Assembly: GCA_021647315.1 (NCBI GenBank)
Contig: JAKIUY010000040.1
Coordinates: forward strand, 1 to 36,141
DNA: 36,141 nt
Direction: 5' to 3'
Source of the DNA: Victivallaceae bacterium
GTDB taxonomy: Bacteria > Verrucomicrobiota > Lentisphaeria > Victivallales > Victivallaceae
Each line of letters begins with the position of its first letter. The first letter of the stretch is position 1. The notes beneath the pieces are model-generated. The model saw only the letters and a list, made by a program, of their open reading frames with translations, did no database searches and was not told the DNA's origin. Made by a program: the position numbers and the translations under genes. Below, one piece after another: positions 17,117 to 25,275 of the stretch.

Positions 17117-18601
17117 TTGTTAACTACTACCACAATCTGGATTATTTCAATTGCTTCGCTGGTTATTGGGCATGTAGTAGTTATCATTCATATTCTGTTA
17201 ACTAAGCATGAAGAGCCGGTCAGTGCGGTTGCCTGGATTATGGCAATAATACTATCGCCGATTATCGGAGTGTCATGCTATTTGCTTTTCGGAATCAACC
17301 GCCTCCATAAGATGGGGAGAAGAATCAGACTGTCAGCTGATCTGTTCGAATCAGATGTGGATAAAGATGAGATAAGGCGTTTCGTCAGAGAGATGAAATC
17401 GTTTACCTTATCAACTATACCTGATGAAAAAAATCCTGCATTCAGGCGGACATTAAATAATATTTTCCCTCAAACTACCGTTACAGACGGCAATGCAATC
17501 CAATTGCTTAAAGACGGCTCAATGGCATACCCTGAAATGTATGCGGCAATAAAAAATGCTGATCATTCAATTCATCTGCAATCATATATTATTATGAATG
17601 ACAAGGTTGGGCGGAAAATGTTTGAACTGTTGGCAATAAAGGCTGAAAGTGGGGTTAGGGTAAAGGTCATTTATGATGGTGTCGGCAGTATGAAATCAAT
17701 GCTGTCCAGTTTTTTTATGCGTTATACCAGACGGCACCCTAACTTACAGATCCGGGCTTTTTCAAAAATCAATATTTTTATTCCATGGCGAATTCAACTG
17801 CGTAATCACCGTAAACTGTTGGTGATTGACGGTAAAGTTGCATTTATTGGCGGCATTAATATCTCAGCAGGTAATTTACCTAATAAAAAAGTACCCAAAA
17901 GACGTGATATTCACGACCTGCATTGTCGTATTAATGGCCCGGCAGTAACCGAGTTACAGAAGAACTTCCTTCGCGATTGGACCTTTACCACAAAAAAAGA
18001 ATTGAAGTCAGTTATTAATGCTGAAGATTTCCAGGAACCGGTAGCTTGCGGCAATAATCGAATAAGAATAGTTGACAGTGGTCCGGGACAGAATTATAAA
18101 GCAACAGAAAAAATGTTTTTAGCCGCTGCGGCAACGGCTCAGAAATCAATTATAATTATGACGCCATATTTTGTCCCTAATCATAATTTTGTCTCTGCAC
18201 TGTCAATGGCAGCAGCCAGAGGCGTCGAAGTCAGTATCATTGTTCCAGAAAAAAATGACAATGTGGTCGTCAGAGCTGCATCGCATAGCATTTATAAACT
18301 ATTAATGACATGTGGCATAAAAATTTATGAAAAACACGGCATGTTTTCTCATATCAAAGCTATGCTGATTGATGATAAGTGGTCTTCTATGGGGTCAAGT
18401 AATTGCGATGTGCGTAGTTTTAAACTTAACTATGAACTGGATTTTTGTGTTGAAGCGGGTGATTTTATTGATACATTACGCCAACAGCTGAATGATGAGC
18501 TAAAGCAGTCAGTTAAAATTAGTTTGAAAGATGAACGACATAAAAATGTTCTAATCAAACTATTCGAAAATATTTGCTCACTCTTTACGCCAATTCTCTG
18601 A
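17117..18601 (+). CDS. cls: cardiolipin synthase
   Basis: Phospholipase-D family enzyme that makes cardiolipin at the inner membrane. The 494-residue protein has two N-terminal membrane helices (about 5-28 and 36-58), a linker, then two HKD motifs: H231-x-K233-x4-D238 followed by GG (NHRKLLVIDGKVAFIGG) and H412-x-K414-x4-D419 (FSHIKAMLIDD). Length matches ClsA types (480-510). The start is TTG at 17117 with a good SD (AGGAG, eight bases before); this gives the normal N-terminus, so the weak start codon is real. Only 11 bases separate it from the TerB/AI-2E gene, so they are co-transcribed. Confidence 0.94.
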   Translation: MLTTTTIWIISIASLVIGHVVVIIHILLTKHEEPVSAVAWIMAIILSPIIGVSCYLLFGINRLHKMGRRIRLSADLFESDVDKDEIRRFVREMKSFTLSTIPDEKNPAFRRTLNNIFPQTTVTDGNAIQLLKDGSMAYPEMYAAIKNADHSIHLQSYIIMNDKVGRKMFELLAIKAESGVRVKVIYDGVGSMKSMLSSFFMRYTRRHPNLQIRAFSKINIFIPWRIQLRNHRKLLVIDGKVAFIGGINISAGNLPNKKVPKRRDIHDLHCRINGPAVTELQKNFLRDWTFTTKKELKSVINAEDFQEPVACGNNRIRIVDSGPGQNYKATEKMFLAAAATAQKSIIIMTPYFVPNHNFVSALSMAAARGVEVSIIVPEKNDNVVVRAASHSIYKLLMTCGIKIYEKHGMFSHIKAMLIDDKWSSMGSSNCDVRSFKLNYELDFCVEAGDFIDTLRQQLNDELKQSVKISLKDERHKNVLIKLFENICSLFTPIL

Positions 18602-18638
18602 TCGTATTACCTGCGCAAATTAGCCTGCGATTTCCAGA

Positions 18639-18675
18639 CGCATAGGCAATAATCCCCATCGGGAATTTTTATGCG
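18639..18675 (+). terminator. hairpin after cls, weak terminator candidate
   Basis: Outer arms cgcata and tatgcg enclose an inner imperfect stem (aatcccc / gggaatt). Five Ts fall inside the outer stem rather than after it, and an A-run follows. Termination is plausible but not strong. Confidence 0.35.
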
Positions 18676-18794
18676 GTTGAATAAAAAACCAAATTTCTCT
18701 GTTTTTTTATAGATGTGATTGTAGCTTTAACTTTGAATAGTAAATTATTGAATAAATATTAAGCCAATGCTCAAAATAACAGGAAAACCTTAGG

Positions 18795-20162
18795 ATGAAT
18801 ACTGATGATACAATTGCCGCTATCTGTACTGGACTTGGCGGAGCGATTTCTATAATTCGCATTTCCGGAACTGAGGCGCTTCAAACTGCTGCTGAAACCT
18901 GGAGCGGAACGCGGAAACTTAGCAAATCAAGTGCCCGAACCATGTTGTTGGGAAAAATTGTCACTGATAATGATCAGACCGGTGATCCAGCTTTAGCCGT
19001 TTATATGCCGGGTCCAAACAGTTATACTGGGGATGATGTCGTCGAACTGCATTGTCATGGCGGCACACTGTCGGCTAGACGTACCTTGAATGCAGTCATT
19101 ACTAATGCTAATGGCGCACGCATGGCGGAACCAGGAGAATTCACCTACCGGGCATTCATGAACGGCAAAATGGATTTAACCCAGGCTGAAGCGGTTGCAG
19201 ACCTGATCAACGCTCATAGTGAAATGGCGTTGCATATGGCGGAACGTCAAGTTGATGGAGTGCTTAAGGATATTGTCAATAACTGTTACACTGAACTGAC
19301 AGATTTGCTGGCTGAATGCGAATCGAGAATGGATTTTGCCGAAGAGGATTTAGGTTGGTCTAATCAACAGGTTTATCAAGATAAAATCAACCGGATTTCA
19401 CAAAAAATTGAACGCCTGATTGCCTCGGGCAGGGAAGGGGGAATTCTGCGTAATGGCATCAGAGTGGTATTGGCTGGAAGACCTAATAGCGGCAAATCGA
19501 GTCTCTTAAATTTACTGCTCGGCTATGACCGGGCAATTGTTACTGATCTGCCGGGCACAACCCGTGACATTCTTGAAGAGACCGCTAATCTACGTAATAT
19601 TCCGGTAAAACTTACCGATACTGCCGGTATTAGAGAAGCCACTGATTTAATTGAAGGTTTGGGTATTGATCGTAGTAAACAGTCACTTAAACAGGCCCAA
19701 GCTGTATTCTGGTTGCTTGACGCATCCACTGATAACCTGACAGAAGAAATTGATGAAATGCTGGCGCATGCTGGCAATAACAAGGTTATTGCGATCTGGA
19801 ATAAAATTGATGCAGTTGAGCGACATTCGCTCATATTGCCTGACATAATCTTTCCAACTGTGGAAATATCAGTTGAACAACAGTTGGGCATTGATGAGCT
19901 ACTTGATAAATTTGAAACCGTGGTTTGGGAATATCCGCATGATGAAGAACCCGAAGTGGCAGTAAGCGCGCGTCATGCCGCGTTGCTGGCAGAAGTCTTT
20001 GCTGTTTTGCCGGAAGTAATTGAAACAACAGCCAGCAGCGACTGGGAACTTGCCGCGGTCCACCTGCGTGCCGCCATCGCGGCTCTCGGTGCTATTACCG
20101 GCGAAAATATCACCCCGGATGTCTTGGATAATATTTTCAGTCGTTTCTGCATCGGCAAATAG
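18795..20162 (+). CDS. mnmE: tRNA modification GTPase MnmE
   Basis: With MnmG, builds the 5-carboxymethylaminomethyl group on the wobble uridine of certain tRNAs. 455 residues, as in E. coli (454). The N-terminal folate-binding domain shows YTGDDVVELHCHGG and GEFTYRAFMNGKMDLTQAEA. The inserted G domain has G1 GRPNSGKSS (228-236), TTRD (255-258), DTAG (275-278) and NKID (336-339). The protein ends in the catalytic FCIGK. Start ATG 18795 with an AGGA about 11 bases before. It is a single gene; mnmG is not in the window. Confidence 0.97.
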   Translation: MNTDDTIAAICTGLGGAISIIRISGTEALQTAAETWSGTRKLSKSSARTMLLGKIVTDNDQTGDPALAVYMPGPNSYTGDDVVELHCHGGTLSARRTLNAVITNANGARMAEPGEFTYRAFMNGKMDLTQAEAVADLINAHSEMALHMAERQVDGVLKDIVNNCYTELTDLLAECESRMDFAEEDLGWSNQQVYQDKINRISQKIERLIASGREGGILRNGIRVVLAGRPNSGKSSLLNLLLGYDRAIVTDLPGTTRDILEETANLRNIPVKLTDTAGIREATDLIEGLGIDRSKQSLKQAQAVFWLLDASTDNLTEEIDEMLAHAGNNKVIAIWNKIDAVERHSLILPDIIFPTVEISVEQQLGIDELLDKFETVVWEYPHDEEPEVAVSARHAALLAEVFAVLPEVIETTASSDWELAAVHLRAAIAALGAITGENITPDVLDNIFSRFCIGK

Positions 20163-20163
20163 C

Positions 20164-20235
20164 CATCCCGGGAGCGCTGGTCGTCGGACCGGCAAAATAA
20201 TCCCCGGGAACGCCGAGCCCCAGCTCTGTATAAAA
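20164..20235. repeat. GC-rich direct repeat after mnmE
   Basis: Two related units follow each other: tcccgggagcgctgg (from 20166) and tccccgggaacgccg (from 20191). They are much more GC-rich than the surroundings and are followed by a small AT hairpin (gtataa/ttatac). The composition and spacing suggest a dispersed extragenic repeat rather than a terminator; there is no T-run. Confidence 0.55.
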
Positions 20236-20261
20236 AATTATACCTGTTTTATTGATTTTCC

Positions 20262-20283
20262 CAGTGCAAAGCACTGCATATTT
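20262..20283 (+). repeat. small hairpin repeat, copy 1
   Basis: The sequence cagtgcaaagcactgcata with the following ttt forms a 6-bp hairpin (cagtgc/gcactg). It recurs almost unchanged at 25206-25227 (cagtgcatagcactgcata). The extended similarity is about 20 bases, so these are two copies of one element. Confidence 0.65.
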
Positions 20284-20329
20284 AGATTCGTAGCGGAATG
20301 GAGAATATAAATTTAGGTTGTATTAACAA

Positions 20330-20357
20330 TTGACTTATCACTATTGTATCTTATATT
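20330..20357 (+). promoter_or_regulatory. sigma-70-like promoter for ilvH
   Basis: TTGACT at 20330-20335 and TATATT at 20352-20357 with a 16-base spacer, in an AT-rich stretch about 55 bases ahead of the ilvH ATG. No leader peptide rich in branched-chain residues was seen downstream, so attenuation is not indicated. Confidence 0.5.
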
Positions 20358-20409
20358 TTACTAATAACTTTAAATTACTTAATTTTTATATCACATTGGA
20401 GATTTTATT

Positions 20410-20910
20410 ATGAATGAACATACCATTTCTGTCTTGGTCGAGAACCGTTTCGGGGTTCTAGCCCGGGTTGCCGGACTTTTCAGTGGACGCGGCTATAACA
20501 TTATCTCACTGACAGTCAATGAAACTCATGATCCTGAAGTTTCAAAAATGACGATTGTAACTTCCGGTGATGACGCCGTGCTCGAACAGATTGACAAACA
20601 GCTTAATAAATTGATTGATGTTATAAAAGTAACCGATTTAACCGGCAGTAAATTTGTCGAACGTGAACTTGCTTTAATCAAGGTAAGTACTGAAAACAAT
20701 GAACAACGTTCTCAGGTGATTCAGATCACAGAAATATTCGAAGCTAAAATAGTTTCTGTTAATCCGGCTGAACTGGCTATTGAAATTCATGGTCGGGCGA
20801 GTAAAATAAATAATTTTATTGATTTGATGGATGATTTTAAAATTGTTGAAATCGCCCGTTCAGGCCGAGTTGCCATCAGCCGCGAAAAAGGTGCTACAGA
20901 AAAATATTAG
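20410..20910 (+). CDS. ilvH: acetolactate synthase regulatory (small) subunit
   Basis: Regulatory subunit giving valine feedback control to the ThDP enzyme that starts valine, leucine and isoleucine synthesis. 166 residues (E. coli IlvH 163). An ACT domain fills residues about 4-78 (ISVLVENRFGVLARVAGLFS, GRGYNIISLTV), followed by the second alpha/beta domain (ELALIKVSTENNEQRSQVIQ, then EIARSGRVAISRE). SD GGAG is ahead of the ATG at 20410. The catalytic subunit (ilvB/ilvI), normally directly upstream, is absent here, so this gene is transcribed alone. Confidence 0.94.
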   Translation: MNEHTISVLVENRFGVLARVAGLFSGRGYNIISLTVNETHDPEVSKMTIVTSGDDAVLEQIDKQLNKLIDVIKVTDLTGSKFVERELALIKVSTENNEQRSQVIQITEIFEAKIVSVNPAELAIEIHGRASKINNFIDLMDDFKIVEIARSGRVAISREKGATEKY

Positions 20911-20930
20911 TCCAGCTCCGTAGGTGCGAC

Positions 20931-21695
20931 TCAACCCTTTTTATTTAGCATTGAACAGACAGGACAGCTTTGCATACTTAGTGGTGGTTCAAGTGAACAC
21001 CGCTTCAGCAGTTCATGATCGGCAAATATCTTTTCGGTTGTATCGTCAGCAACTACCTTGCCGGCAAATATTACTAGGGTGCGTTCACATACTTCTGCAA
21101 TCATATCTAAATCATGGCTGGCAATTATTCTGGTGTGCTTGAATGACTTTAACAGTTTAATTAACATTCGCCGTGCTTTTGGATCAAGACCGGAACTTGG
21201 TTCATCCATCGCTAGAACATTCGGTTCCATTGCTAATACCGTGGCAATGGCAATGCGCCTTTTTTCGCCACCGGAAAGATGATAGGGGCGTCGATCTTTG
21301 AGTTTTAACAAACCTACTGTAGCTAACGCAGCCTCTGCACGACGCTTGACCTCTGCTTCGGCCAAGCCCATATTCAGTGGTCCGAACGCAACGTCATCAA
21401 ATACCGTTGCCATAAACAGTTGATCGTCAGAATCCTGAAACACCATACCGACACTTTGGCGAATGTGGGCAAGGGTTCGTTTGGTAACCGGTATATGTCC
21501 TATTCTCATTTCGCCGGAAGATGCCAGTAATGAACCGTTTAAATGCATTAACAAGGTTGATTTACCGGCACCATTTTCGCCTATCAGTGCGACTGATTCG
21601 CCATGGGTAATAGAAAAATTAATGCCGTCCAGAGCGTCGGTTTTATCTGGATAGTGATAAGATAAATTATCTGCTTCAATGATATGATGACTCAT
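20931..21695 (-). CDS. cbiO: ECF-type cobalt/nickel importer ATPase
   Basis: ATP-binding subunit of a Ni2+/Co2+ energy-coupling-factor importer. The 254-residue protein has Walker A GENGAGKST (39-47), Q-loop Q87, signature LSGGE (140-144), Walker B with E165 (VLAMDEP) and H-loop H194 (IASHD). A short C-terminal tail carries CPVCSM, a CxxC pair that might bind metal. SD AGGAG precedes the ATG at 21695. It is the last gene of cbiM-cbiQ-cbiO, eight bases after cbiQ. Its end faces ilvH with only 20 bases between. Confidence 0.94.
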   Translation of the reverse strand: MSHHIIEADNLSYHYPDKTDALDGINFSITHGESVALIGENGAGKSTLLMHLNGSLLASSGEMRIGHIPVTKRTLAHIRQSVGMVFQDSDDQLFMATVFDDVAFGPLNMGLAEAEVKRRAEAALATVGLLKLKDRRPYHLSGGEKRRIAIATVLAMEPNVLAMDEPSSGLDPKARRMLIKLLKSFKHTRIIASHDLDMIAEVCERTLVIFAGKVVADDTTEKIFADHELLKRCSLEPPLSMQSCPVCSMLNKKG

Positions 21696-21703
21696 GAGAT
21701 CTC

Positions 21704-22516
21704 CTAATAGATGTTGAGCTGGTGATACAATGATATAACATAGCTAAGTCCATTAAAACGGAAAAAAATGAAAAAAACAATCCAGCTAACCGTGAATATT
21801 GTTTCTGCCCCGCCCCAACGAAATTTGGTCACGGATCGCATCCTGCCGTTGAACCCACGACAGCGCATGGCAATATAGATATTTTCTGCACGATCAAATG
21901 AACGCATAAACAGGGTTGATAAAAGATGGCTTAATGAATTAAGCCCCAGCCCTCGCTGTCCGAATGATCTGGCTGCACGAGCACGAACCAGGCGCGACGC
22001 TTCATCGGTCAATAAAAAAAGATAGCGGCTGAGAAAAAACAGCTGCATGACAAATACCTGTGGTACACCAAGTTTTTCAAGACCACGGCTGATATTATAC
22101 ATCCCAGTGGTTGTTAACAGTAACAGTGCCGCACTCGCGGTCAGAGCAAAGCGAAGCATGATTGAAATAAATGAGACCCAGCCGCCAGAGATGGGCACGC
22201 TGCCGAGGTATAACATTGTTTCCCGATCAAAAAATGGATTGACTATACCCAACATTAAAGCAAAAATACTGGCTAATACCAGTTTCTTCATTAGGTAGGT
22301 AAATGGTATTTCAGCCGCAATCAGTAAAAACAGCGGATAAGTAAAGCAGGGTATTAAAGCCATCAGGTCATAACGGTTGAATGAAACCACGGTAATTGTA
22401 AAGAGCAGGGTGACCAGAAGCTTGCAGCGTGGATCCAGACGGTGAACCAAGCTACTGCGACCTGCCATCTTTTCCATATCGCTGATATCTATAAATATCT
22501 CTGATAACTTGCTCAT
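21704..22516 (-). CDS. cbiQ: ECF-type cobalt/nickel importer transmembrane subunit
   Basis: The T component that couples the ATPase to the metal-binding membrane protein. 270 residues with several membrane helices between about 30 and 255. The coupling signature follows the family: RLVRARAARSFGQRGLG and later AENIYIAMRCRGFNGRMR (the second Ala-Arg-Gly-like motif). It begins six bases after cbiM ends and is followed by cbiO. Could be called nikQ, because Ni and Co systems cannot be separated by sequence alone. Confidence 0.93.
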   Translation of the reverse strand: MSKLSEIFIDISDMEKMAGRSSLVHRLDPRCKLLVTLLFTITVVSFNRYDLMALIPCFTYPLFLLIAAEIPFTYLMKKLVLASIFALMLGIVNPFFDRETMLYLGSVPISGGWVSFISIMLRFALTASAALLLLTTTGMYNISRGLEKLGVPQVFVMQLFFLSRYLFLLTDEASRLVRARAARSFGQRGLGLNSLSHLLSTLFMRSFDRAENIYIAMRCRGFNGRMRSVTKFRWGGAETIFTVSWIVFFIFFRFNGLSYVISLYHQLNIY

Positions 22517-22522
22517 AGTAAA

Positions 22523-23572
22523 CTATCTGCCTTTTGCTGTAACTGTCCTGCGTTGTTTAAACCGTTGCTTTAAAATTATCCCAAGCCCCGCAGCCAGGAG
22601 CAGCGTTAGGGCGATTCCGACAAGACCGGAAACTGTACTGCCTGAATTAACCTCACCCCAGCCGGATCTAGTTTCATTGTTGGCTTCTGCAGTTGTTTTA
22701 AACCCATAGCCAGGCAGAATTGAACTTGCCTGCTGGAGTTTTGCCGCTGTTTGATGTAATGGCTCAGCAGGGACAGATAGCTCATTGTCGGTAACCCCGG
22801 CAATTGACCATTCAAGTCCATCAGGCCTTGCCGATGCAAACCAACTTCCAATGCCGCCAATAATAAGTGCTGTCAAAATTATTGTGATAATAAATCCTTT
22901 GATTGGAAAACGTTGTTTAGTTACATTATCTTTGTATTCGGTTAAAATTTCAGGACGTGCGTTTTTAATAAGTATCAGCACTGAAGCCGTCAGTAGTCCT
23001 TCAACTAAGCCAATTGCCAGATGGATAGGTTGCATTAACAGAACAAATCCGGTGAATGGCAGTTCTGAAATACCTGAAAATAGAGTTTCAAGTACAACGG
23101 CAAAGGCACCTAATTGCAAGCTGATAATTGCAGTAATTACACTGCCGGACCATAGTCTTATTCCCGTGATATGCCGACAGACAATAGTGCGATATATCAG
23201 CGGATAAGCGAGCAAACAGGGGATTACTCCGATATTAAAAATATTACATCCTAGTGCCAGTAAGCCGCCGTCTGCAAAGATCAACGCCTGAACTACTAGC
23301 ACGGAGGCAATCACCAATAATGCGGCATAAGGCCCGAGGATCACTGCAAGTAGCAATGAACCGCAAATATGTCCACTTGAACCGGTTCCGGGAATCGTGA
23401 AATTGATCATCTGTGCTGCAAAAATAAATGCCCCCATGACCCCCATTAATGGAATTTTTGAATCATCCATGAATTGATTGATTTTACGGACAGAGTAGCC
23501 CAATGCGCCAGCACTTGCCGCCCACATAAGACCACTTACACCTGGTGAGATTAAAGCATCTGCCATATGCAT
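22523..23572 (-). CDS. cbiM: ECF-type cobalt/nickel importer substrate-binding subunit, MN fusion
   Basis: The S component that holds Co2+ or Ni2+. It begins MHMADALISPGV: His2 and the free N-terminus form the metal site, which fixes the ATG at 23572 as the start (SD AAGGAAA). H68 lies in SSGHICGS. Membrane helices fill residues about 10-215. The extra C-terminal part has a helix, then SARPDGLEWS, the mark of CbiN/NikN, and a last helix near 315-335. So the M and N subunits are one 349-residue polypeptide, as in NikMN. Metal cannot be assigned: neither a cobalamin riboswitch nor a NikR operator was seen upstream, and no Ni enzyme is nearby. Confidence 0.93.
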   Translation of the reverse strand: MHMADALISPGVSGLMWAASAGALGYSVRKINQFMDDSKIPLMGVMGAFIFAAQMINFTIPGTGSSGHICGSLLLAVILGPYAALLVIASVLVVQALIFADGGLLALGCNIFNIGVIPCLLAYPLIYRTIVCRHITGIRLWSGSVITAIISLQLGAFAVVLETLFSGISELPFTGFVLLMQPIHLAIGLVEGLLTASVLILIKNARPEILTEYKDNVTKQRFPIKGFIITIILTALIIGGIGSWFASARPDGLEWSIAGVTDNELSVPAEPLHQTAAKLQQASSILPGYGFKTTAEANNETRSGWGEVNSGSTVSGLVGIALTLLLAAGLGIILKQRFKQRRTVTAKGR

Positions 23573-23593
23573 AATTTAAATTTCCTTATAATT

Positions 23594-23614
23594 TAGTGCC
23601 TGAACAAAAACGCC
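23594..23614 (+). repeat. 21-bp repeat, copy 1
   Basis: tagtgcctgaacaaaaacgc plus one base; matches 23804-23824 with two differences. A shorter version (tagtacctgaag) begins at 23863. All three lie in the gap upstream of cbiM. Confidence 0.6.
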
Positions 23615-23713
23615 AATTATTTCATTTCTGCTCAAACCGCTGAAGTTGTGAACTCCGATAACAATATTGTTTTACCTGATATACTATAAACTATTTTATT
23701 TTTATTGCATATT

Positions 23714-23763
23714 AAAATAGAGCATTGTTTATCCTTTTTGTTGATTACTTATTGCTCTATTTT
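23714..23763 (-). terminator. 11-bp inverted repeat upstream of cbiM
   Basis: aaaatagagca (23714-23724) and tgctctatttt (23753-23763) are perfect complements with a 28-base loop. Read leftward, it lies downstream of the amidohydrolase gene and 140 bases ahead of cbiM. With T-runs on both ends it could end the amidohydrolase transcript or act in the cbiM leader. Confidence 0.5.
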
Positions 23764-23803
23764 ATCATTACTAAAAACCGACTTGCTTTTTGTTAGACCT
23801 AAG

Positions 23804-23824
23804 TAGTGTCTGAACGAAAACGCC
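23804..23824 (+). repeat. 21-bp repeat, copy 2
   Basis: tagtgtctgaacgaaaacgc plus one base, two differences from copy 1 at 23594. It is followed by gtgtaaacgggtcgcc and a partial third copy at 23863. Confidence 0.6.
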
Positions 23825-23950
23825 GTGTAAACGGGTCGCCTTGTCGGAGTTCAAGCACTAAGTAGTACCTGAAGTTTAAAAATATACTTCTCATGTTATT
23901 TTACCAATTACTGTCTAAAAACTAGTAAGAACTATATTTTTAATGTCCAG

Positions 23951-23974
23951 ATTTCAAAGAAAATTCTTTGAAAT
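23951..23974. other. perfect 11-bp hairpin
   Basis: atttcaaagaa and ttctttgaaat separated by two As. It lies beside a second, larger hairpin (23993-24035) downstream of the amidohydrolase gene. Confidence 0.7.
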
Positions 23975-23992
23975 TAATACAAACGGAGCGGA

Positions 23993-24035
23993 GAAAAGCC
24001 TTTAATTCCCGCGATGCGGAAAATAAAGGCTTTTC
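23993..24035 (-). terminator. long hairpin after the amidohydrolase gene
   Basis: gaaaagccttta and taaaggcttttc pair perfectly over 12 bp, with an inner ttcccgc/gcggaa stem. It starts about 34 bases after the amidohydrolase stop codon on the minus strand. No long T-run follows, so it may act as an RNA-stabilising structure, or as a terminator together with the next hairpin. Confidence 0.5.
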
Positions 24036-24068
24036 GAGTACCGTCTAATTAGTCATCCAGCCATACTT

Positions 24069-24848
24069 TTAATTTACTTGTCCAACGAGCCTTTTGAAGT
24101 TTCCAGAAAATATAGCTTCAAGCTCATCGTCATTCGAAATTTCAAATTTAACCGCTTCGATCATCATGGCTGGATTGCAGATTGGATAGTCAGTGCCGAA
24201 CAGAAATTTGTGCTTTCCCACCATATTTATGCCATATTTTAACATTCCCCAACGAAATAGACCGCTACCGGAAAGATCAAGGTAAGCATTCTGATATTTT
24301 CTAATCAGTTCATAGCGGGTGCTAATACCATTTTTATCGGCAGTTGGATGGGCAATTACAATTGATAGTTTCGGGAAATTCTGACATATCTGTTCTATCT
24401 CTTCCAGACCGTATGGATGAATATTGATCGGTAGATTTAAATCCTGGGCTAATTCGTATACTTGATTCATGCCAGCAGTGACATAACTTTTGTAATCAAA
24501 GAAATAGGCAACCAGTTCCCCGATCCAGCAAATATTTTCAGTGGCATGCAGGGTTTCAAGTTCCCGGCATGACTCTTCAGAATAATTTGCATGAACATGA
24601 ACTCCGGGAATAAAAAAACCGGGATATGAATTTCGAAATTTTATAGCTTCACGATTCAGTTCTTTTATCTCTTCAAAAGTGGGGTTTTTTAGTTTTCTAA
24701 TTACCGAGCCACAGCATTTTGTTATTCCTGAACGTTGCAGTTCATCGACAAAATTATCAGCATTCACGGTTTCGGGGAAGAAACATGTGTTCTCCGACGC
24801 TCTGCAAAAAGGATGAATATGGCAATCGATTATTTCAAAATCTTTCAT
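24069..24848 (-). CDS. metal-dependent amidohydrolase (TIM barrel)
   Basis: A 259-residue protein of the amidohydrolase_2 type (decarboxylase/lactonase-like). The metal and catalytic residues are visible: H10-x-H12 in DCHIHPF, E111 in WIGELVAY, H144 in INIHPYG, H167 in IAHPT and D220 in FGTDYPICN, with TDYP typical of this family. The family cleaves or decarboxylates many small compounds, so substrate is open. SD TAGGAA precedes the ATG at 24848. A small membrane protein gene ends 11 bases upstream. Two hairpins lie behind it. Confidence 0.85.
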   Translation of the reverse strand: MKDFEIIDCHIHPFCRASENTCFFPETVNADNFVDELQRSGITKCCGSVIRKLKNPTFEEIKELNREAIKFRNSYPGFFIPGVHVHANYSEESCRELETLHATENICWIGELVAYFFDYKSYVTAGMNQVYELAQDLNLPINIHPYGLEEIEQICQNFPKLSIVIAHPTADKNGISTRYELIRKYQNAYLDLSGSGLFRWGMLKYGINMVGKHKFLFGTDYPICNPAMMIEAVKFEISNDDELEAIFSGNFKRLVGQVN

Positions 24849-24859
24849 AATTAAGTTTC

Positions 24860-25072
24860 CTATCTAATAACAAACCAGATACCAATAACAATTATTGCGA
24901 TGGCAACAACTGCCATAATTGAGCGATTACGCCTGATGTTTTTTATTGGTTGCATGCCTCTATACCCAGATAGCTTCGAGTAATTGCGGCTATGGATGTA
25001 TCGGGTAAGCTTGCGATTACCGGTTCGTTGCTGGTTTTTGTTGCGGATGGTTGTATTTATTCTTTTTATCAT
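24860..25072 (-). CDS. small basic protein with C-terminal membrane helix
   Basis: 70 residues, strongly basic (many R, K, N) up to about residue 48, then a single helix (IMAVVAIAIIVIGIWFVIR) right at the C-terminus, as in tail-anchored or small regulatory membrane proteins. No SD before the ATG at 25072; an internal ATG at residue 40 would give a 31-residue version consisting mainly of the helix. It lies 11 bases before the amidohydrolase gene, so both may be one transcript. No family recognised. Confidence 0.45.
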   Translation of the reverse strand: MIKRINTTIRNKNQQRTGNRKLTRYIHSRNYSKLSGYRGMQPIKNIRRNRSIMAVVAIAIIVIGIWFVIR

Positions 25073-25205
25073 AATTGAAAAATATTTAAACCTAATAGAA
25101 AATTATTATGCTACGCTTCATCTGTCACTGTGTTCGGGTAGGTATTTTAGCCACGAATGCACTAATTATAAATTTGCGCATTCGGGGCTGAAAGTTCTGT
25201 TTTTT

Positions 25206-25227
25206 CAGTGCATAGCACTGCATAATT
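25206..25227 (+). repeat. small hairpin repeat, copy 2
   Basis: cagtgcatagcactgcata plus neighbouring bases; the same element as at 20262-20283. It lies between the small basic protein gene and the coiled-coil gene. Confidence 0.65.
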
Positions 25228-25275
25228 TGCAGGCTCCGAAAACATTCAAATAACTCATAACATAATCTGCAAATT

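Noticed and set aside
20166..20220. Terminator for mnmE in the GC-rich stretch.
   Set aside because: It consists of direct rather than inverted units and lacks a T-run.
23573..23800. Cobalamin riboswitch or NikR operator ahead of cbiM.
   Set aside because: No B12-box-like sequence and no GTATGA-N16-TCATAC pattern could be found on either strand.
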